Source of the DNA: Betaproteobacteria bacterium
GTDB lineage: Bacteria > Pseudomonadota > Gammaproteobacteria > Burkholderiales > SG8-39
Reading direction: 5' to 3'
Assembly (NCBI GenBank): GCA_016195915.1
Contig: JACPYS010000049.1
Location: forward strand, 62,001 to 126,000
DNA: 64,000 bases
Shown here: positions 1 to 9,698 of the stretch, piece by piece
Layout of the letters: each line of letters begins with the position of its first letter
How positions within the stretch are numbered: position 1 is the stretch's first letter
Position numbers and translations under genes: made by a program
The notes under the pieces: model-generated
What the model saw: the letters and a program-made list of their open reading frames with translations, nothing else
Told to the model about the DNA's origin: nothing
The model's database searches: none

Positions 1-324
1 CAACAGGAGCAATTGCTGCGCGAGGATTTCGAGGCCTTGGACGTGCTCGACTACCGGCCGGAGTTCGATGACTGCCTCGCGGTAATCGCGCGTGCGCTCG
101 CGGAGATCGCTCCGCGAACGCCGCACCGGGTCGAACAGACGCTCGCCCGTTACGATCTTCCGCCGGGCCTGATCCAGGCGCAGGCGCGTCGCGGGACTGC
201 TGCCGGGCGGTCGCTGTATGTATCCCGGTCCAGCGCACGCTTCCGCGGCAGCGACAATTCCCCGGCGACGTGGGACGTCATTCCAAACTCCAGACAGGGA
301 CCGAGCGCATACTTTCCGCCATGA
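1..324 (+). CDS. 3' end of an unrecognised protein, cut by the window edge
   Basis: The frame is open from the first base and stops at TGA 322-324, so at least 107 residues of a gene that begins outside the window are present. The first 60 or so residues look like normal coding sequence (acidic, leucine-rich, helical pattern, for example DFEALDVLDYRPEFDD). The remainder is Arg/Ser-rich and less protein-like, so the original stop may have been bypassed by a frameshift. I do not recognise the family and assign no function. Bases 325-566 contain no gene I can support. Confidence 0.4.
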   Translation, partial: QQEQLLREDFEALDVLDYRPEFDDCLAVIARALAEIAPRTPHRVEQTLARYDLPPGLIQAQARRGTAAGRSLYVSRSSARFRGSDNSPATWDVIPNSRQGPSAYFPP

Positions 325-566
325 CCGACAATACCGAGATTCTGAGGTACGCATCGAGCGGCGCCTCGAACTGACTTCGGTCTGGCCGGAGCCGCTCGCT
401 CCGATGCGCCAGAGCCCAGCGCGATGAGAAGCTTGCGACCTGCGTACATGTCCCTTGCCAGTCTGCAATTCATTCAGTCACGAGCCTTCCTCCGGCGTCG
501 ACATCGTTTGACGTCGGGTCGGCGATTGTTCACAGTGTACGTCACCGCTCAACGCCCGATGACGAC

Positions 567-1889
567 ATGGCCGTGACGATCGAAGCCGCATTGCGCGACG
601 CGCTCGCGTGGTCGTTTGCGGCAGTGCCGCCGGCCGCCGTGGATGCGAAGGCGCGCGAACTGCTGCTGGATACGATCGGATGCGTGATTGCCGCGAGCAT
701 GGCGCCACGCTTGCGCGCGCTGGCGGGGCAGTTGGCCGCAACCGATCCGGGCGGCGTGTTGGTGCCGGGTTTCGGCGCATCGCTCTCGACCGGGTCGGCA
801 AGCGCGCTGCTCGCCACTGCAGCCTGCTGGGACGAGGCCTGCGAGGGACTTGCGCGTGCGCACGGACGTCCCGGCGTGCCGGTGATCGCTGCCTGCCTCG
901 CGCTTGCGCAGGTTCGATCCACGACGCTGAACGAATTGATCGCCGCAGTCGTCACCGGGTACGAAATCGGCGGACGTCTCGGAGAGGTGTTGCGCATTGC
1001 TCCCGGGATGCACGTCGACGGCACCTGGCCCGGGCTTGGCGTCGCCGCCGCGGCCGTGCGCTTGTCCGGCGGAAGCGCTGCGCAAGCGATGACGGCCGTG
1101 CGCATCGCCGCCTGCCAGATGCCGTACACGCTTTATCTGCCGGTGAAAACCGGCGCGGAGGCGAGGAGCACCTATCTCGCCCACTCGGCGCAGCTCGGGC
1201 TGCTCGCCGCAAACGCCGCGCTCGCCGGCTTGACGGCACCCGAAGGCGTTCTGGAGGAACTTCGCGCACGGGCGCTGGCTGGCGCGACGCGAACCGAGCG
1301 GGTCGCCCCAGCGGGCGAGTGGTTGATCAATGAGGCCTACCTCAAACCGTTCGCCGCGGTGCGCCACGTGCACTACGGCGCAGCAGCGGCGCTTGAACTG
1401 CGGCCACGGATCGCGGATCGGTTAAGCCGCGTCTCGCGAATCAGCTTATCGATCTATGCAGAGGCGCTCACCTACTGCGGCATTCGAGCGCCGGCCAACG
1501 CGATCCAGGCGCAGTTCAGCCTGTCCTATGGGATCGCATGCGCGCTCGTGGCGGGAGATCTCGCACCGTCTGCGTATTCAAGCGGCGCGCTCGAAAATAC
1601 GTTGGTGCGCTCCCTCGAAGCGAAAGTCGAATTGGGGGAGGATGTGCTGATGACCCGGGCCGCCCGGCGCGGTGCGCACCTGACGGTGGAGCTCTACGGC
1701 GAGAGGCTCGAGCACCGCGTGGATCGCGTCGTCGGCGATCCATCGATGCCGATGACGCGCGAACAGGCGGTGTGGAAGTTCGTGCGTTACACGCGCCGCA
1801 CGCCGCAGGACGCAGAATGGCTGCTTGATTCGCCGGGGGAGCGCGGCGTCGCTGCGCTGCTCGAGCGGTTCGCGCAGGAAACGGACTAA
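567..1889 (+). CDS. MmgE/PrpD family protein
   Basis: The 440-residue protein has the length and layout of the MmgE/PrpD family, whose characterised members are 2-methylcitrate dehydratase and related (de)hydratases/isomerases of branched organic acids. The N-terminal helical segment carries the family's LLDTIGCVIAA stretch. A glycine-rich middle (VVTGYEIGGRLGEVL, then HVDGTWPGLGVAAAA) and the C-terminal domain follow. The gene converges on a Bug binding protein and overlaps its last four bases, so the two are not cotranscribed. No prpB or prpC lies nearby, so the methylcitrate cycle is unlikely to be its setting; the acid substrate is unknown. ATG start; no strong ribosome binding site is visible. 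Confidence 0.85.
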   Translation: MAVTIEAALRDALAWSFAAVPPAAVDAKARELLLDTIGCVIAASMAPRLRALAGQLAATDPGGVLVPGFGASLSTGSASALLATAACWDEACEGLARAHGRPGVPVIAACLALAQVRSTTLNELIAAVVTGYEIGGRLGEVLRIAPGMHVDGTWPGLGVAAAAVRLSGGSAAQAMTAVRIAACQMPYTLYLPVKTGAEARSTYLAHSAQLGLLAANAALAGLTAPEGVLEELRARALAGATRTERVAPAGEWLINEAYLKPFAAVRHVHYGAAAALELRPRIADRLSRVSRISLSIYAEALTYCGIRAPANAIQAQFSLSYGIACALVAGDLAPSAYSSGALENTLVRSLEAKVELGEDVLMTRAARRGAHLTVELYGERLEHRVDRVVGDPSMPMTREQAVWKFVRYTRRTPQDAEWLLDSPGERGVAALLERFAQETD

Positions 1890-2845
1890 TCGGCCCTGAT
1901 GTTTCCAGCGCGGATCACGCGCGCCCACTTGTCGATCTCGGAGCGCAGGTGCCGGCCGAAGTACTCCGGCGTTTCGCCGATCGGAAACGTTGCGAGCGCG
2001 ACCAGCCGCTCGCGCACTTCGGGCACGGCAAGACTCTTCACCGCGGCCGTGTTGAGCGCAGCCACGGCAGCGCGCGGCGTTCCCGTCGGCGCGACCAGAC
2101 CGAGGAATCCGCCGCCCTCGAAGTCCGGCACGCCGGCTTCGCTGATCGTCGGAACATCGGGCAATCCGTCGAAGCGTCGCAGCGATCCGATCCCGAGGGC
2201 TTTGACCTTGCCCGCCTTGACGTGCGGGAGCACCGCAGCGACGTCCGAGAACATCACGTTCACCTGCCCGCCGAGCAGGTCGTTCACTGCCGGCGCCGCA
2301 CCTTTGTACGGAATGTGGAGCAGGTCCACTCCGGCCATCATCTTGAACAGCTCCGCCACCAGATGGGCCGAGCTGCCATTGCCGTAGGAAGCGTAAGTTA
2401 CGTACCAGGGCTTCGCCTTGGCCAGGGCAAGCAGGTCTTTCAGGTTGGACACGGGCACCGAAGGGTGGGCGACCAGCAGGCTCTGGTTGATCACCAGCAG
2501 GACCACCGGCGCGAAGTCCTTCGACAGGTCCCAGGACAGGTTCTTGCCGAGCGTCGTGTTGATCGCGGTGGCCGCGCTCGCGACCAGGAGCGTATGGCCG
2601 TCGGGGGCCGACTTCGCGACCGCTTCGGTGCCGGTGTTGCCGCCGGCTCCGGCGCGGTTGTCGATGATGACCGGTTGGCCGAGGAGCTCCGACATTTTCG
2701 GCGCCATGGTGCGCGCCACCACATCGGTTCCGCCGCCGGGAGGAAACGGCACCACTACGCGGATCGGCCGGATTGGAAAATCCTGCGCGAATGCGTGGGT
2801 GCAAATCAGCATCGAAGCGGCAAGGAACGCAAGGCGAGATCGCAT
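1886..2845 (-). CDS. Bug/TctC periplasmic substrate-binding protein
   Basis: The 319-residue protein has a Sec signal peptide (MRSRLAFLAASMLICTHAFA) followed by the Bug-family hallmarks: an IRVVVPFPPGGGTDVVAR loop that binds carboxylates, then VIIDNRAGAGGNTGTE. Bug proteins bind carboxylic acids or related small molecules in the periplasm; the associated TctAB membrane proteins are absent here, as is common for this expanded family. I chose the ATG at 2843-2845 because it gives a clean signal peptide. The gene converges with the PrpD-family gene and may share its substrate only by proximity. First of four intact Bug genes in the window. Confidence 0.9.
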   Translation of the reverse strand: MRSRLAFLAASMLICTHAFAQDFPIRPIRVVVPFPPGGGTDVVARTMAPKMSELLGQPVIIDNRAGAGGNTGTEAVAKSAPDGHTLLVASAATAINTTLGKNLSWDLSKDFAPVVLLVINQSLLVAHPSVPVSNLKDLLALAKAKPWYVTYASYGNGSSAHLVAELFKMMAGVDLLHIPYKGAAPAVNDLLGGQVNVMFSDVAAVLPHVKAGKVKALGIGSLRRFDGLPDVPTISEAGVPDFEGGGFLGLVAPTGTPRAAVAALNTAAVKSLAVPEVRERLVALATFPIGETPEYFGRHLRSEIDKWARVIRAGNIRAD

Positions 2846-3079
2846 GAAGATTTTCCGAATTGACGGTTGCCAATCATAAGTAATCGCGGCAGCGATGGAA
2901 ATGGCCGGCGCGGCGGCCGTCCGAAGCAAGGATTGAGGCCGTTTACAGCGGATATTCGCCGATTTGCATTGCTGCCGCCGGTGCTAACGTGGTTTCGCCT
3001 GAAAAGGGCATGCATGTCGCGGCTGGGACTGCCCGGGCGGCGGTGGGCGACATCCGTATCGGACGCAAGGAGGGGCCCC

Positions 3080-5005
3080 ATGATCGAACTGCTGGAACGC
3101 TACAAGAGCGAGTACGCGAAGACGCAAGACGACGAGATGTCAATCGAGGACTACCTCGATCTCTGCCGGCGTGATCCCGGCGCCTATGCGAGCGCGGCCG
3201 AGCGCATGCTCGCCGCCGTCGGCGAGCCGGAGACGGTCGACACGCGCAACGACCCGCGCCTGTCACGCCTGTTTTCCAACCGCGTCATCAAACGCTATCC
3301 GGCTTTCGCCGAATTCTTCGGTCTCGAGGACGTGATCGCGCAGATCGTGTCGTTCTTCAAGCACGCCGCGCAGGGCCTGGAGGAGCGCAAACAGGTGCTC
3401 TACCTGCTCGGACCGGTAGGCGGCGGCAAGTCCTCGATCGCCGAAAGATTGAAGCTGCTGATGGAAGCCAGAGCCATCTACGTGCTGAAGGGATCACCGG
3501 TGAACGAATCGCCGCTGGGCCTGTTCGCGCCCGCGCAGTACGGCGCCGTGCTCGACAAGGACTACGGCATCCCGCGGCGCTACCTTACCGGTGTCATCTC
3601 GCCGTGGGCGATCAAGCGCATGGCCGAATTCGGCGGCGATATCACGCGTTTCCGCGTCGCGCGCATCCAGCCCTCGGTGCTGCGGCAGGTGGCGATCGCG
3701 AAGACCGAGCCGGGCGACGAGAACAACCAGGACATTTCCACGCTGGTCGGCAAGGTCGACATCCGCAAGCTCGACCGCCATTCGCAGAACGACCCGGACG
3801 CCTACAGCTATTCGGGCGGCCTGTGCCTCGCCAACCAGGGCCTGCTCGAATTCGTGGAGATGTTCAAGGCGCCGATCAAGATGCTGCATCCGCTGCTCAC
3901 GGCCACCCAGGAGGGCAATTACAAGGGGACCGAGGGCATCTCCGCCCTGCCGTTCTCCGGGGTCATCCTGGCCCACTCCAACGAGGCGGAATGGCAGAGC
4001 TTCCGCAACAACAAGCACAACGAAGCCTTCCTCGACCGCATCTACATCGTCAAGGTGCCGTACTGCCTGCAAGTCTCGGAAGAGGTGAACATCTACCGCA
4101 AGCTCCTGCTCGGCAGCTCGCTCGCGCAGGCCCCCTGCGCTCCGGGCACGCTGGAGATGATGGCTCAGTTCTCGGTGCTGTCGCGCCTGAAGGAACCGGA
4201 GAACTCCAGCATCTACTCGAAAATGCGTGTCTACGACGGTGAAACCCTCAAGGACGTCGATCCGAAGGCGAAGTCCTACCAGGAATACCGCGACTATGCC
4301 GGCACCGATGAAGGCATGACCGGCGCATCGACGCGCTTCGCCTACAAGATCCTGTCTTCGGTATTCAACCATGACCACGTCGAGATCGCCGCCAATCCGG
4401 TGCACCTGATGTACGTGCTGGAGCAACGCATCGAACGCGACGACCTGCCCGAGGAGACGCAGCGCCGCTACCTGGAGTTCATCAAGGGCTGGCTCGGCCC
4501 GCGCTACGCCGAGTTCATCGGCAAGGAGATCCAGACCGCCTACCTCGAGTCCTACGCCGAGTACGGTCAGAACATCTTCGACCGTTACGTGACCTACGCC
4601 GACTGCTGGATCCAGGACGAGGATTTCCGCGACACCGAAACCGGCGAATGCTTCGACCGCGCCGCGCTCAACCAGGAACTGGAGAAGATCGAGAAGCCCG
4701 CAGGCATCGCCAATCCGAAGGACTTCCGCAACGAGATCGTCAACTTCGTGCTGCGCTCTCGCGCCATTCACAACGGGCACAACCCGGCGTGGAACAGCTA
4801 CGAGAAGCTGCGCGAGGTGATCGAGAAGAAGATGTTTTCCAACACCGAGGACCTGCTGCCGGTGATCTCGTTCAATGCCAAGGCTTCGGCCGAGGACCGG
4901 CAGAAGCACCAGAGCTTCGTATCACGCATGACCGAGAAGGGCTATACCGAGAAACAGGTGCGGCTGCTCTCCGAGTGGTACCTGAGGGTGCGCAAGTCCG
5001 CCTAG
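3080..5005 (+). CDS. prkA: PrkA/YeaG-family AAA+ protein (serine protein kinase / Lon-like stress factor)
   Basis: The 641-residue product matches the usual PrkA length of about 640. The P-loop GPVGGGKS is at residues 111-118, in the N-terminal AAA+ domain; the C-terminal half is the PrkA-specific domain. PrkA (YeaG in E. coli) supports survival under nitrogen starvation and stationary phase, with kinase or protease-like activity reported in different species. The start at ATG 3080 follows an AAGGAGG ribosome binding site (3067-3073) and removes a poorly conserved 71-residue upstream extension. It is the first gene of a tight operon with yeaH (11-base gap) and spoVR, the conserved order in proteobacteria. 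Confidence 0.95.
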   Translation: MIELLERYKSEYAKTQDDEMSIEDYLDLCRRDPGAYASAAERMLAAVGEPETVDTRNDPRLSRLFSNRVIKRYPAFAEFFGLEDVIAQIVSFFKHAAQGLEERKQVLYLLGPVGGGKSSIAERLKLLMEARAIYVLKGSPVNESPLGLFAPAQYGAVLDKDYGIPRRYLTGVISPWAIKRMAEFGGDITRFRVARIQPSVLRQVAIAKTEPGDENNQDISTLVGKVDIRKLDRHSQNDPDAYSYSGGLCLANQGLLEFVEMFKAPIKMLHPLLTATQEGNYKGTEGISALPFSGVILAHSNEAEWQSFRNNKHNEAFLDRIYIVKVPYCLQVSEEVNIYRKLLLGSSLAQAPCAPGTLEMMAQFSVLSRLKEPENSSIYSKMRVYDGETLKDVDPKAKSYQEYRDYAGTDEGMTGASTRFAYKILSSVFNHDHVEIAANPVHLMYVLEQRIERDDLPEETQRRYLEFIKGWLGPRYAEFIGKEIQTAYLESYAEYGQNIFDRYVTYADCWIQDEDFRDTETGECFDRAALNQELEKIEKPAGIANPKDFRNEIVNFVLRSRAIHNGHNPAWNSYEKLREVIEKKMFSNTEDLLPVISFNAKASAEDRQKHQSFVSRMTEKGYTEKQVRLLSEWYLRVRKSA

Positions 5006-5016
5006 GACCGCAAGCC

Positions 5017-6276
5017 GTGCTGCAAATTGTCGACCGCCGGCTCAATGGCCGCAACAAGAGCGCCGTCAACCGCGAGCGCTTCCTGCGCCGCTACAAGGAG
5101 CGTATCCGCGAAGCGGTCAAGGACATGATCGGCGAGCGCTCCATCACCGACATGGACAAAGGCGGGGAGGTCAACATCCCCGCGCGCGATGTCTCGGAGC
5201 CGTCGTTCCGCCATGGCCGCGGCGGCGATAGCGAGACGGTGCACCCGGGAAACCGGGAGTTCGTGCGCGGCGACACCATCCCGCGTCCCTCCGGCGGCTC
5301 CGGCGGCGCCGGGAGGCGCCCGGGCACCGGTGATGCGGTGGACGATTTCGTGTTCAGCCTGTCGCGCGAGGAATTCCTCAACATCTTTTTCGACGACCTC
5401 GAACTGCCGCGGCTGGCGCGCAGCGTGATGGGACAGATCGAACAACGCAAATGGACACGCGCCGGATTCGTCAGCACAGGTGCGCCCTGCAATCTGTCGG
5501 TGGTGCGCACGCTGCGCACCGCTCTCGCGCGGCGCATCGCGCTGTCGGGCTCCGTGGCGGAGCACTCGCGCGAGGCGCAGGAACGGCTGGAGCAGGCGCG
5601 TTTGGAGCGCCGCCCGGACGAGGAGCTGGCCGCGATCGAAGCCGAGATCGTGATTCTGGAGTCGAGGCGTTTGCACGTGCCGTTCCTCGACGAGCTCGAT
5701 CTGCGCTACCGCAATGTCGCAGGCGTACCCCAGCCGGTGGCGCGCGCGGCCATGTTCTGCCTGATGGACGTCTCGGCGTCGATGGACGAGGCGCGCAAGG
5801 ACCTGGCCAAGCGTTTCTTTGCGCTGCTTTACCTGTTCCTCACGCGCAAGTACGAACGCGTGGAACTGATCTTCATCCGCCACACCGACGATGCCGAGGA
5901 GGTGGACGAACAGACCTTCTTCCACGACACGCGCAGCGGCGGCACGGTGGTGCTCTCGGCGCTGGAGCTGGCGCACCGCGTCGTCGAGGAGCGCTTTCCC
6001 TGCGCACAGTGGAACCTCTACTTCGCCCAGGCCTCCGATGGCGATGCGTTCGGCTCGGACGCCGGCAGGAGCGCGCGTTTCCTGGAGCAGAACCTTCTGC
6101 CGCTTGCGCGCCACTTCGCTTACATCGAAACCAGCGACGCAGGCGATGCGAGAGCAAGCAGCCTGTGGGCCGGCTACCAGACGGTGGCAAAAGCGCATTT
6201 CGCCATGCGGCGCGTGGCGCAGCGCGCGGACATCTACCCGGTGCTGCGCGAGCTGTTCAGCCGGCAGGCCGCATGA
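5017..6276 (+). CDS. yeaH: YeaH/YhbH family protein (DUF444, von Willebrand A-like)
   Basis: The 419-residue protein begins with the family's IVDRRLNGRNKS signature and has a basic, Gly-rich N-terminal third (SEPSFRHGRGGD, then a GGSGGAG linker). A VWA-like C-terminal domain shows the metal-binding pattern DVSAS at residues 251-255. E. coli YeaH is 427 residues. GTG 5017 is chosen as start because it precedes the conserved N-terminus directly; AGGA at 5004-5007 overlaps the prkA stop region and serves as ribosome binding site, implying translational coupling. YeaH works with PrkA in the starvation response; its biochemical role is not established. Its stop overlaps the spoVR start (ATGA). Confidence 0.94.
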   Translation: MLQIVDRRLNGRNKSAVNRERFLRRYKERIREAVKDMIGERSITDMDKGGEVNIPARDVSEPSFRHGRGGDSETVHPGNREFVRGDTIPRPSGGSGGAGRRPGTGDAVDDFVFSLSREEFLNIFFDDLELPRLARSVMGQIEQRKWTRAGFVSTGAPCNLSVVRTLRTALARRIALSGSVAEHSREAQERLEQARLERRPDEELAAIEAEIVILESRRLHVPFLDELDLRYRNVAGVPQPVARAAMFCLMDVSASMDEARKDLAKRFFALLYLFLTRKYERVELIFIRHTDDAEEVDEQTFFHDTRSGGTVVLSALELAHRVVEERFPCAQWNLYFAQASDGDAFGSDAGRSARFLEQNLLPLARHFAYIETSDAGDARASSLWAGYQTVAKAHFAMRRVAQRADIYPVLRELFSRQAA

Positions 6277-7775
6277 GCCCCCGCATGAATCCCATTTCCA
6301 CCGGTTCGGACTGGAGTTTCGAGCTGCTCGAGCGCTACGAGGCCGCCATCGCGGAGTGCGCGGCCGAGTTCGGCCTGGACACCTATGCCAACCAGGTCGA
6401 GGTCATCACCTCGGAGCAGATGCTCGATGCCTACGCCTCGACCGGCCTGCCCGTCGGCTACCCGCACTGGTCCCACGGCAAGGCCTTCATCGCGAACGAG
6501 CGCGCCTACCGCAAGGGCTGGCAGGGCCTGGCCTACGAGATCGTCATCAATTCCGACCCTTGCATCGCGTATCTGATGGAAGAGAACTCCATGACGATGC
6601 AGGCCCTGGTGATCGCTCACGCGAGCTTCGGTCACAACTCCTTCTTCAAGGGTAACTACCTGTTCCGGCAGTGGACGCAAGCCTCGGGCATCGTCGACTA
6701 CCTGGTGTTCGCGCGCAATTACGTGATGGACTGCGAAGAGCGCTACGGGGTGGCGGCGGTGGAAGAAGTGCTGGACTCCTGTCACGCACTGATGGACTAC
6801 GGCGTGAGCCGCTACCGGCGCGCGGCGCCGCTGTCGCTGGCCAGGGAGAAGGCCCGTGGCGTCGAGCGCCGGGAGCAGGCACGGCTGCGGTACAACGAGC
6901 TCTGGCGCACCTTACCCGCGGCGCATGCTGCGCCGGCGGCGAGCGCGCCGGAGGAATTTCCGCTCGAGCCCGAGGAGAACATCCTTTACTTCGTCGAAAA
7001 ATACTCGCCGAAGCTCGCGCCGTGGCAACGCGAGATCGTGCGCATCGTGCGCAAGCTGGCCCAATATTTCTATCCCCAGGCGCACACCAAGGTGATGAAC
7101 GAGGGCTGGGCCACCTTCTGGCACTACACGCTCATCAACCGGCTGCACGAAAAGGGCCTGGTGACCGACGGCTTCATGCTGGAATTCCTGCAGAGCCACA
7201 CCAACGTGGTGTCGCAACACGGCTTCGACGAGCCGGGCTACGCCGGTCTCAATCCCTACGCGCTGGGCTTCGCCATGATGCAGGACATCCGGCGCATCTG
7301 CGAGCGCCCGAACGAGGAGGACCGGCGCTGGTTTCCCGACATCGCAGGCGGTGACTGGCTGCTGGTGCTCGACTTCGCGATGCGCAACTTCAAGGACGAA
7401 TCCTTCATTGCGCAGTACCTGTCCCCGCGGCTAATGCGCGATTTTCACCTGTTCGCCGTCGCCGACCACGAGGCGAAGACGCGACTGGAGGTGGACGCCA
7501 TCCACAACGACGAGGGGTATGCGCGCCTGCGCAGCGTGCTCGCCGCCCAGTACCGGCTCGACCAACGCCTTCCCGACGTCCAGGTAGCGAGCTATGCGCG
7601 CGACGGCAACCGTTCGCTGCTGCTGCGCCACCAGGCTCAGCGCGGCCGCCCGTTGATCGAGGACGAGGCCGGCGAGGTGCTCAAACACCTCGCGCGGCTG
7701 TGGGGTTTCACCGTCACGCTGCAGCGCGCGGACGCCGACGGTCGCGTCGAAAGTGTGCAGGCCTGCACGATGTAG
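6273..7775 (+). CDS. spoVR: SpoVR family protein (YcgB)
   Basis: The 500-residue protein matches SpoVR/YcgB (E. coli YcgB is 510). Conserved segments include YPHWSHGKAF near residue 57, HASFGHNSFFKGNYLF near residue 116, and MNEGWATFWHY near residue 275; the His/Glu-rich character suggests a metalloprotein but no activity is established. In Bacillus SpoVR acts in spore cortex formation; in non-spore-formers it forms a stress operon with prkA and yeaH, as here. ATG 6273 overlaps the yeaH stop by four bases. The gene converges on efp with only 17 bases between. Confidence 0.94.
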   Translation: MSPRMNPISTGSDWSFELLERYEAAIAECAAEFGLDTYANQVEVITSEQMLDAYASTGLPVGYPHWSHGKAFIANERAYRKGWQGLAYEIVINSDPCIAYLMEENSMTMQALVIAHASFGHNSFFKGNYLFRQWTQASGIVDYLVFARNYVMDCEERYGVAAVEEVLDSCHALMDYGVSRYRRAAPLSLAREKARGVERREQARLRYNELWRTLPAAHAAPAASAPEEFPLEPEENILYFVEKYSPKLAPWQREIVRIVRKLAQYFYPQAHTKVMNEGWATFWHYTLINRLHEKGLVTDGFMLEFLQSHTNVVSQHGFDEPGYAGLNPYALGFAMMQDIRRICERPNEEDRRWFPDIAGGDWLLVLDFAMRNFKDESFIAQYLSPRLMRDFHLFAVADHEAKTRLEVDAIHNDEGYARLRSVLAAQYRLDQRLPDVQVASYARDGNRSLLLRHQAQRGRPLIEDEAGEVLKHLARLWGFTVTLQRADADGRVESVQACTM

Positions 7776-7792
7776 CTACCCCCGGGCGCCGC

Positions 7793-8353
7793 TCAGCCCT
7801 TGACGCGGCTGCGGTACTCGCCGCTGCGCGTGTCGATCTCGATCATGTCGCCGGTACCGCAAAACAGCGGCACCTTGATCTCGAGGCCGGTTTTCAGCTT
7901 GGCGGGTTTGAGGACCTTGCCCGAGGTGTCGCCGCGCACGGCCGGTTCGGTGTGGATGATCTCGCGCACCACGCTCTGGGGGATGTCCACCGAAATCGGC
8001 CGCCCTTCGTAGAGTGTCACCTCGGCCGGCATGCCGTCTTCGAGGTAGTTGAGGGCGTCCCCCATGCCTTCCCGGTCGACTTCGAACTGGTTGAACTCCG
8101 CGTCCATGAACACGTACGAAGGTTCGGCGAAGTAGGAGTAGGTCACTTCCTTGCGCTCGAGCATCACCAGCTCGAACTTCTCGTCGGCGCGGTAGACCGT
8201 TTCGGTCGCGGCACCGGAGAGCAGGTTCTTGAGCTTCATCTTCACCACGGACGCGTTGCGGCCGGACTTGCTGAATTCGGCCTTCTGGACCACGAGCGGA
8301 TCCTTGCCGACCATGATCACGTTGCCCGAGCGAACATCCTGTGCGATTTTCAT
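7793..8353 (-). CDS. efp: Elongation factor P, arginine-32 type
   Basis: The 186-residue protein has the three-domain EF-P length and sequence. EF-P enters the ribosomal E-site region and relieves stalling at polyproline. The loop that is lysine-modified in E. coli reads FSKSGRNAS here, placing an arginine at position 32, the residue rhamnosylated by EarP in beta-proteobacteria and pseudomonads. earP lies directly upstream on the same strand (36-base gap), agreeing with that modification route. A GGGACAG ribosome binding site precedes the ATG. Confidence 0.97.
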   Translation of the reverse strand: MKIAQDVRSGNVIMVGKDPLVVQKAEFSKSGRNASVVKMKLKNLLSGAATETVYRADEKFELVMLERKEVTYSYFAEPSYVFMDAEFNQFEVDREGMGDALNYLEDGMPAEVTLYEGRPISVDIPQSVVREIIHTEPAVRGDTSGKVLKPAKLKTGLEIKVPLFCGTGDMIEIDTRSGEYRSRVKG

Positions 8354-8389
8354 ATTTCTGTCCCGATTTCTGCGAAATCAAACCAAATA

Positions 8390-9544
8390 TTATAATCTTT
8401 CCTCGCAGAATTGGGCCAGATTTCCGGCGAGATCGCCCGGCAACGCCAACTGCGCGGCCCAGCTCCGCGCATTCAGCCGGAGCCGGTCCCGGCAATCGGC
8501 TACGGCATCCCAGGCGGTGCGCATTTGCGTGGTCACAGGCGCTTCTTGAGCATTCCAGCCCTGCCAAAGCGTCCGTAGCGCCTTCGCAGGCCCGGATTCT
8601 AGCCCCGCGCAATACCGGTCGAGAAAGGCGTCCAGTTTAATCCAGTGCGCGCGTTCTTCCTGAGGGTAAATGTGCCAGACCAGGGGGCGCGCCGCCCATT
8701 GGGCGCGTACGAACGAATCCTCGCCGCGCACGAAATTCCAGTCGCAGGCCCAGAGCAGTTCGTCGTATCGCGGCTGAGGGACGAACGGCACGAAGCGGGC
8801 CTCCAGGCTGCCGCGCCGCAGGGTCGCGCCATCGGCGGCTTGCGACTCGCCGAAGAAGGCGCCGACCTGGGGGCGCAGGAGGCTGCGAGGCACCACCGCA
8901 ATTACCTCCCGCCCGCCGTCCGCCCAGGCCTGCAAAAGCGACGCCGCGACGGGATTCTCATAGCCGAACAGCGATGCCACGATCGCTTCGCGGGCCGGCG
9001 GCGCGTATCCCAGGCCGCGCCAGAAGGCGGCCTGCCGGGACGAATCGCTCTGGAATGCGTCGCGCCGCGCTTCGAGTGACGCTTCCTTCAATACGCCGCC
9101 CGTGCCCGGGACCAGTCCCGGGAAAAAGAAATAACGCTCGAGCGGCAGGCGGGGATGCGGGGAAGGCGCCCCGTGGTGCGTATCTACCCAGGGCTCAGCG
9201 CTCAGGTACTCGAGAATGATCCAGAGAGGCCGCGGGCTGCGTTGCATCATCGCGGCGAGGTACGCATCGGGCAGCCCGCCGCCGAAGGCGTCTACCGCGA
9301 TCTCGGCAGGGACACCGAATTCCGCGTCGGCGCTCCAGTGGCAGATCTCGACGCCTTGGATCCACTGCGCGGTTGTGTCGCGCGCAACCTCCGGGCACAG
9401 CGCATGGAGCGCATCAAGTCCGTCGATCCAGATTCTTACCTTCCCGCCGTGCTCCGCGGCGAGTTGCTTCGCGAGGCGCCAGCACACCGCGGCGTCGCCG
9501 AAGTTGTCGACCACCCTGCAAAAGACATCCCACGAGCGCGACAT
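8390..9544 (-). CDS. earP: EF-P arginine rhamnosyltransferase EarP
   Basis: The 384-residue protein (formerly DUF2331) starts with the conserved WDVFCRVVDNFGDAAVCWRL. It places aspartates at positions 13 and 17, the catalytic pair described for EarP. The C-terminal donor-binding lobe contains WACDWNFVRGEDSFVRAQWA and HIYPQEERAH, typical of the GT-B fold. EarP transfers rhamnose from dTDP-rhamnose to Arg32 of EF-P, which is encoded next to it and has that arginine. ATG 9544 is preferred over a start five codons upstream because it matches the family N-terminus. The dTDP-rhamnose synthesis genes are not in the window. Confidence 0.96.
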   Translation of the reverse strand: MSRSWDVFCRVVDNFGDAAVCWRLAKQLAAEHGGKVRIWIDGLDALHALCPEVARDTTAQWIQGVEICHWSADAEFGVPAEIAVDAFGGGLPDAYLAAMMQRSPRPLWIILEYLSAEPWVDTHHGAPSPHPRLPLERYFFFPGLVPGTGGVLKEASLEARRDAFQSDSSRQAAFWRGLGYAPPAREAIVASLFGYENPVAASLLQAWADGGREVIAVVPRSLLRPQVGAFFGESQAADGATLRRGSLEARFVPFVPQPRYDELLWACDWNFVRGEDSFVRAQWAARPLVWHIYPQEERAHWIKLDAFLDRYCAGLESGPAKALRTLWQGWNAQEAPVTTQMRTAWDAVADCRDRLRLNARSWAAQLALPGDLAGNLAQFCEERL

Positions 9545-9698
9545 GACTGCTCCGAGCACAGATCAGGTGATTGGAATCATAGGACAACTCTTGGCTGCTC
9601 ACCGGACCCGGCGCGGAGGCGGCGCGTGCTATCCTGCCTCGCAAAAGAACTTTGCGGGGCGAGACCGCCCCCTCCACACCAAGGACAGGAGATACCAC

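Noticed and set aside
150-473. 107-codon minus-strand frame near the left edge
   Set aside because: No start with a ribosome binding site and no similarity I recognise; the region may hold decayed sequence but no gene can be supported.
3494-4909. 471-codon minus-strand frame inside prkA
   Set aside because: Low-complexity His/Leu/Val-rich translation lying exactly opposite conserved PrkA sequence; no ribosome binding site.
5002-6198. 398-codon minus-strand frame inside yeaH
   Set aside because: Shadow of a well-supported gene with no domain resemblance.
7776-8612. 278-codon minus-strand frame over efp
   Set aside because: Out-of-frame overlap with efp and earP, both of which are unambiguous in other frames.
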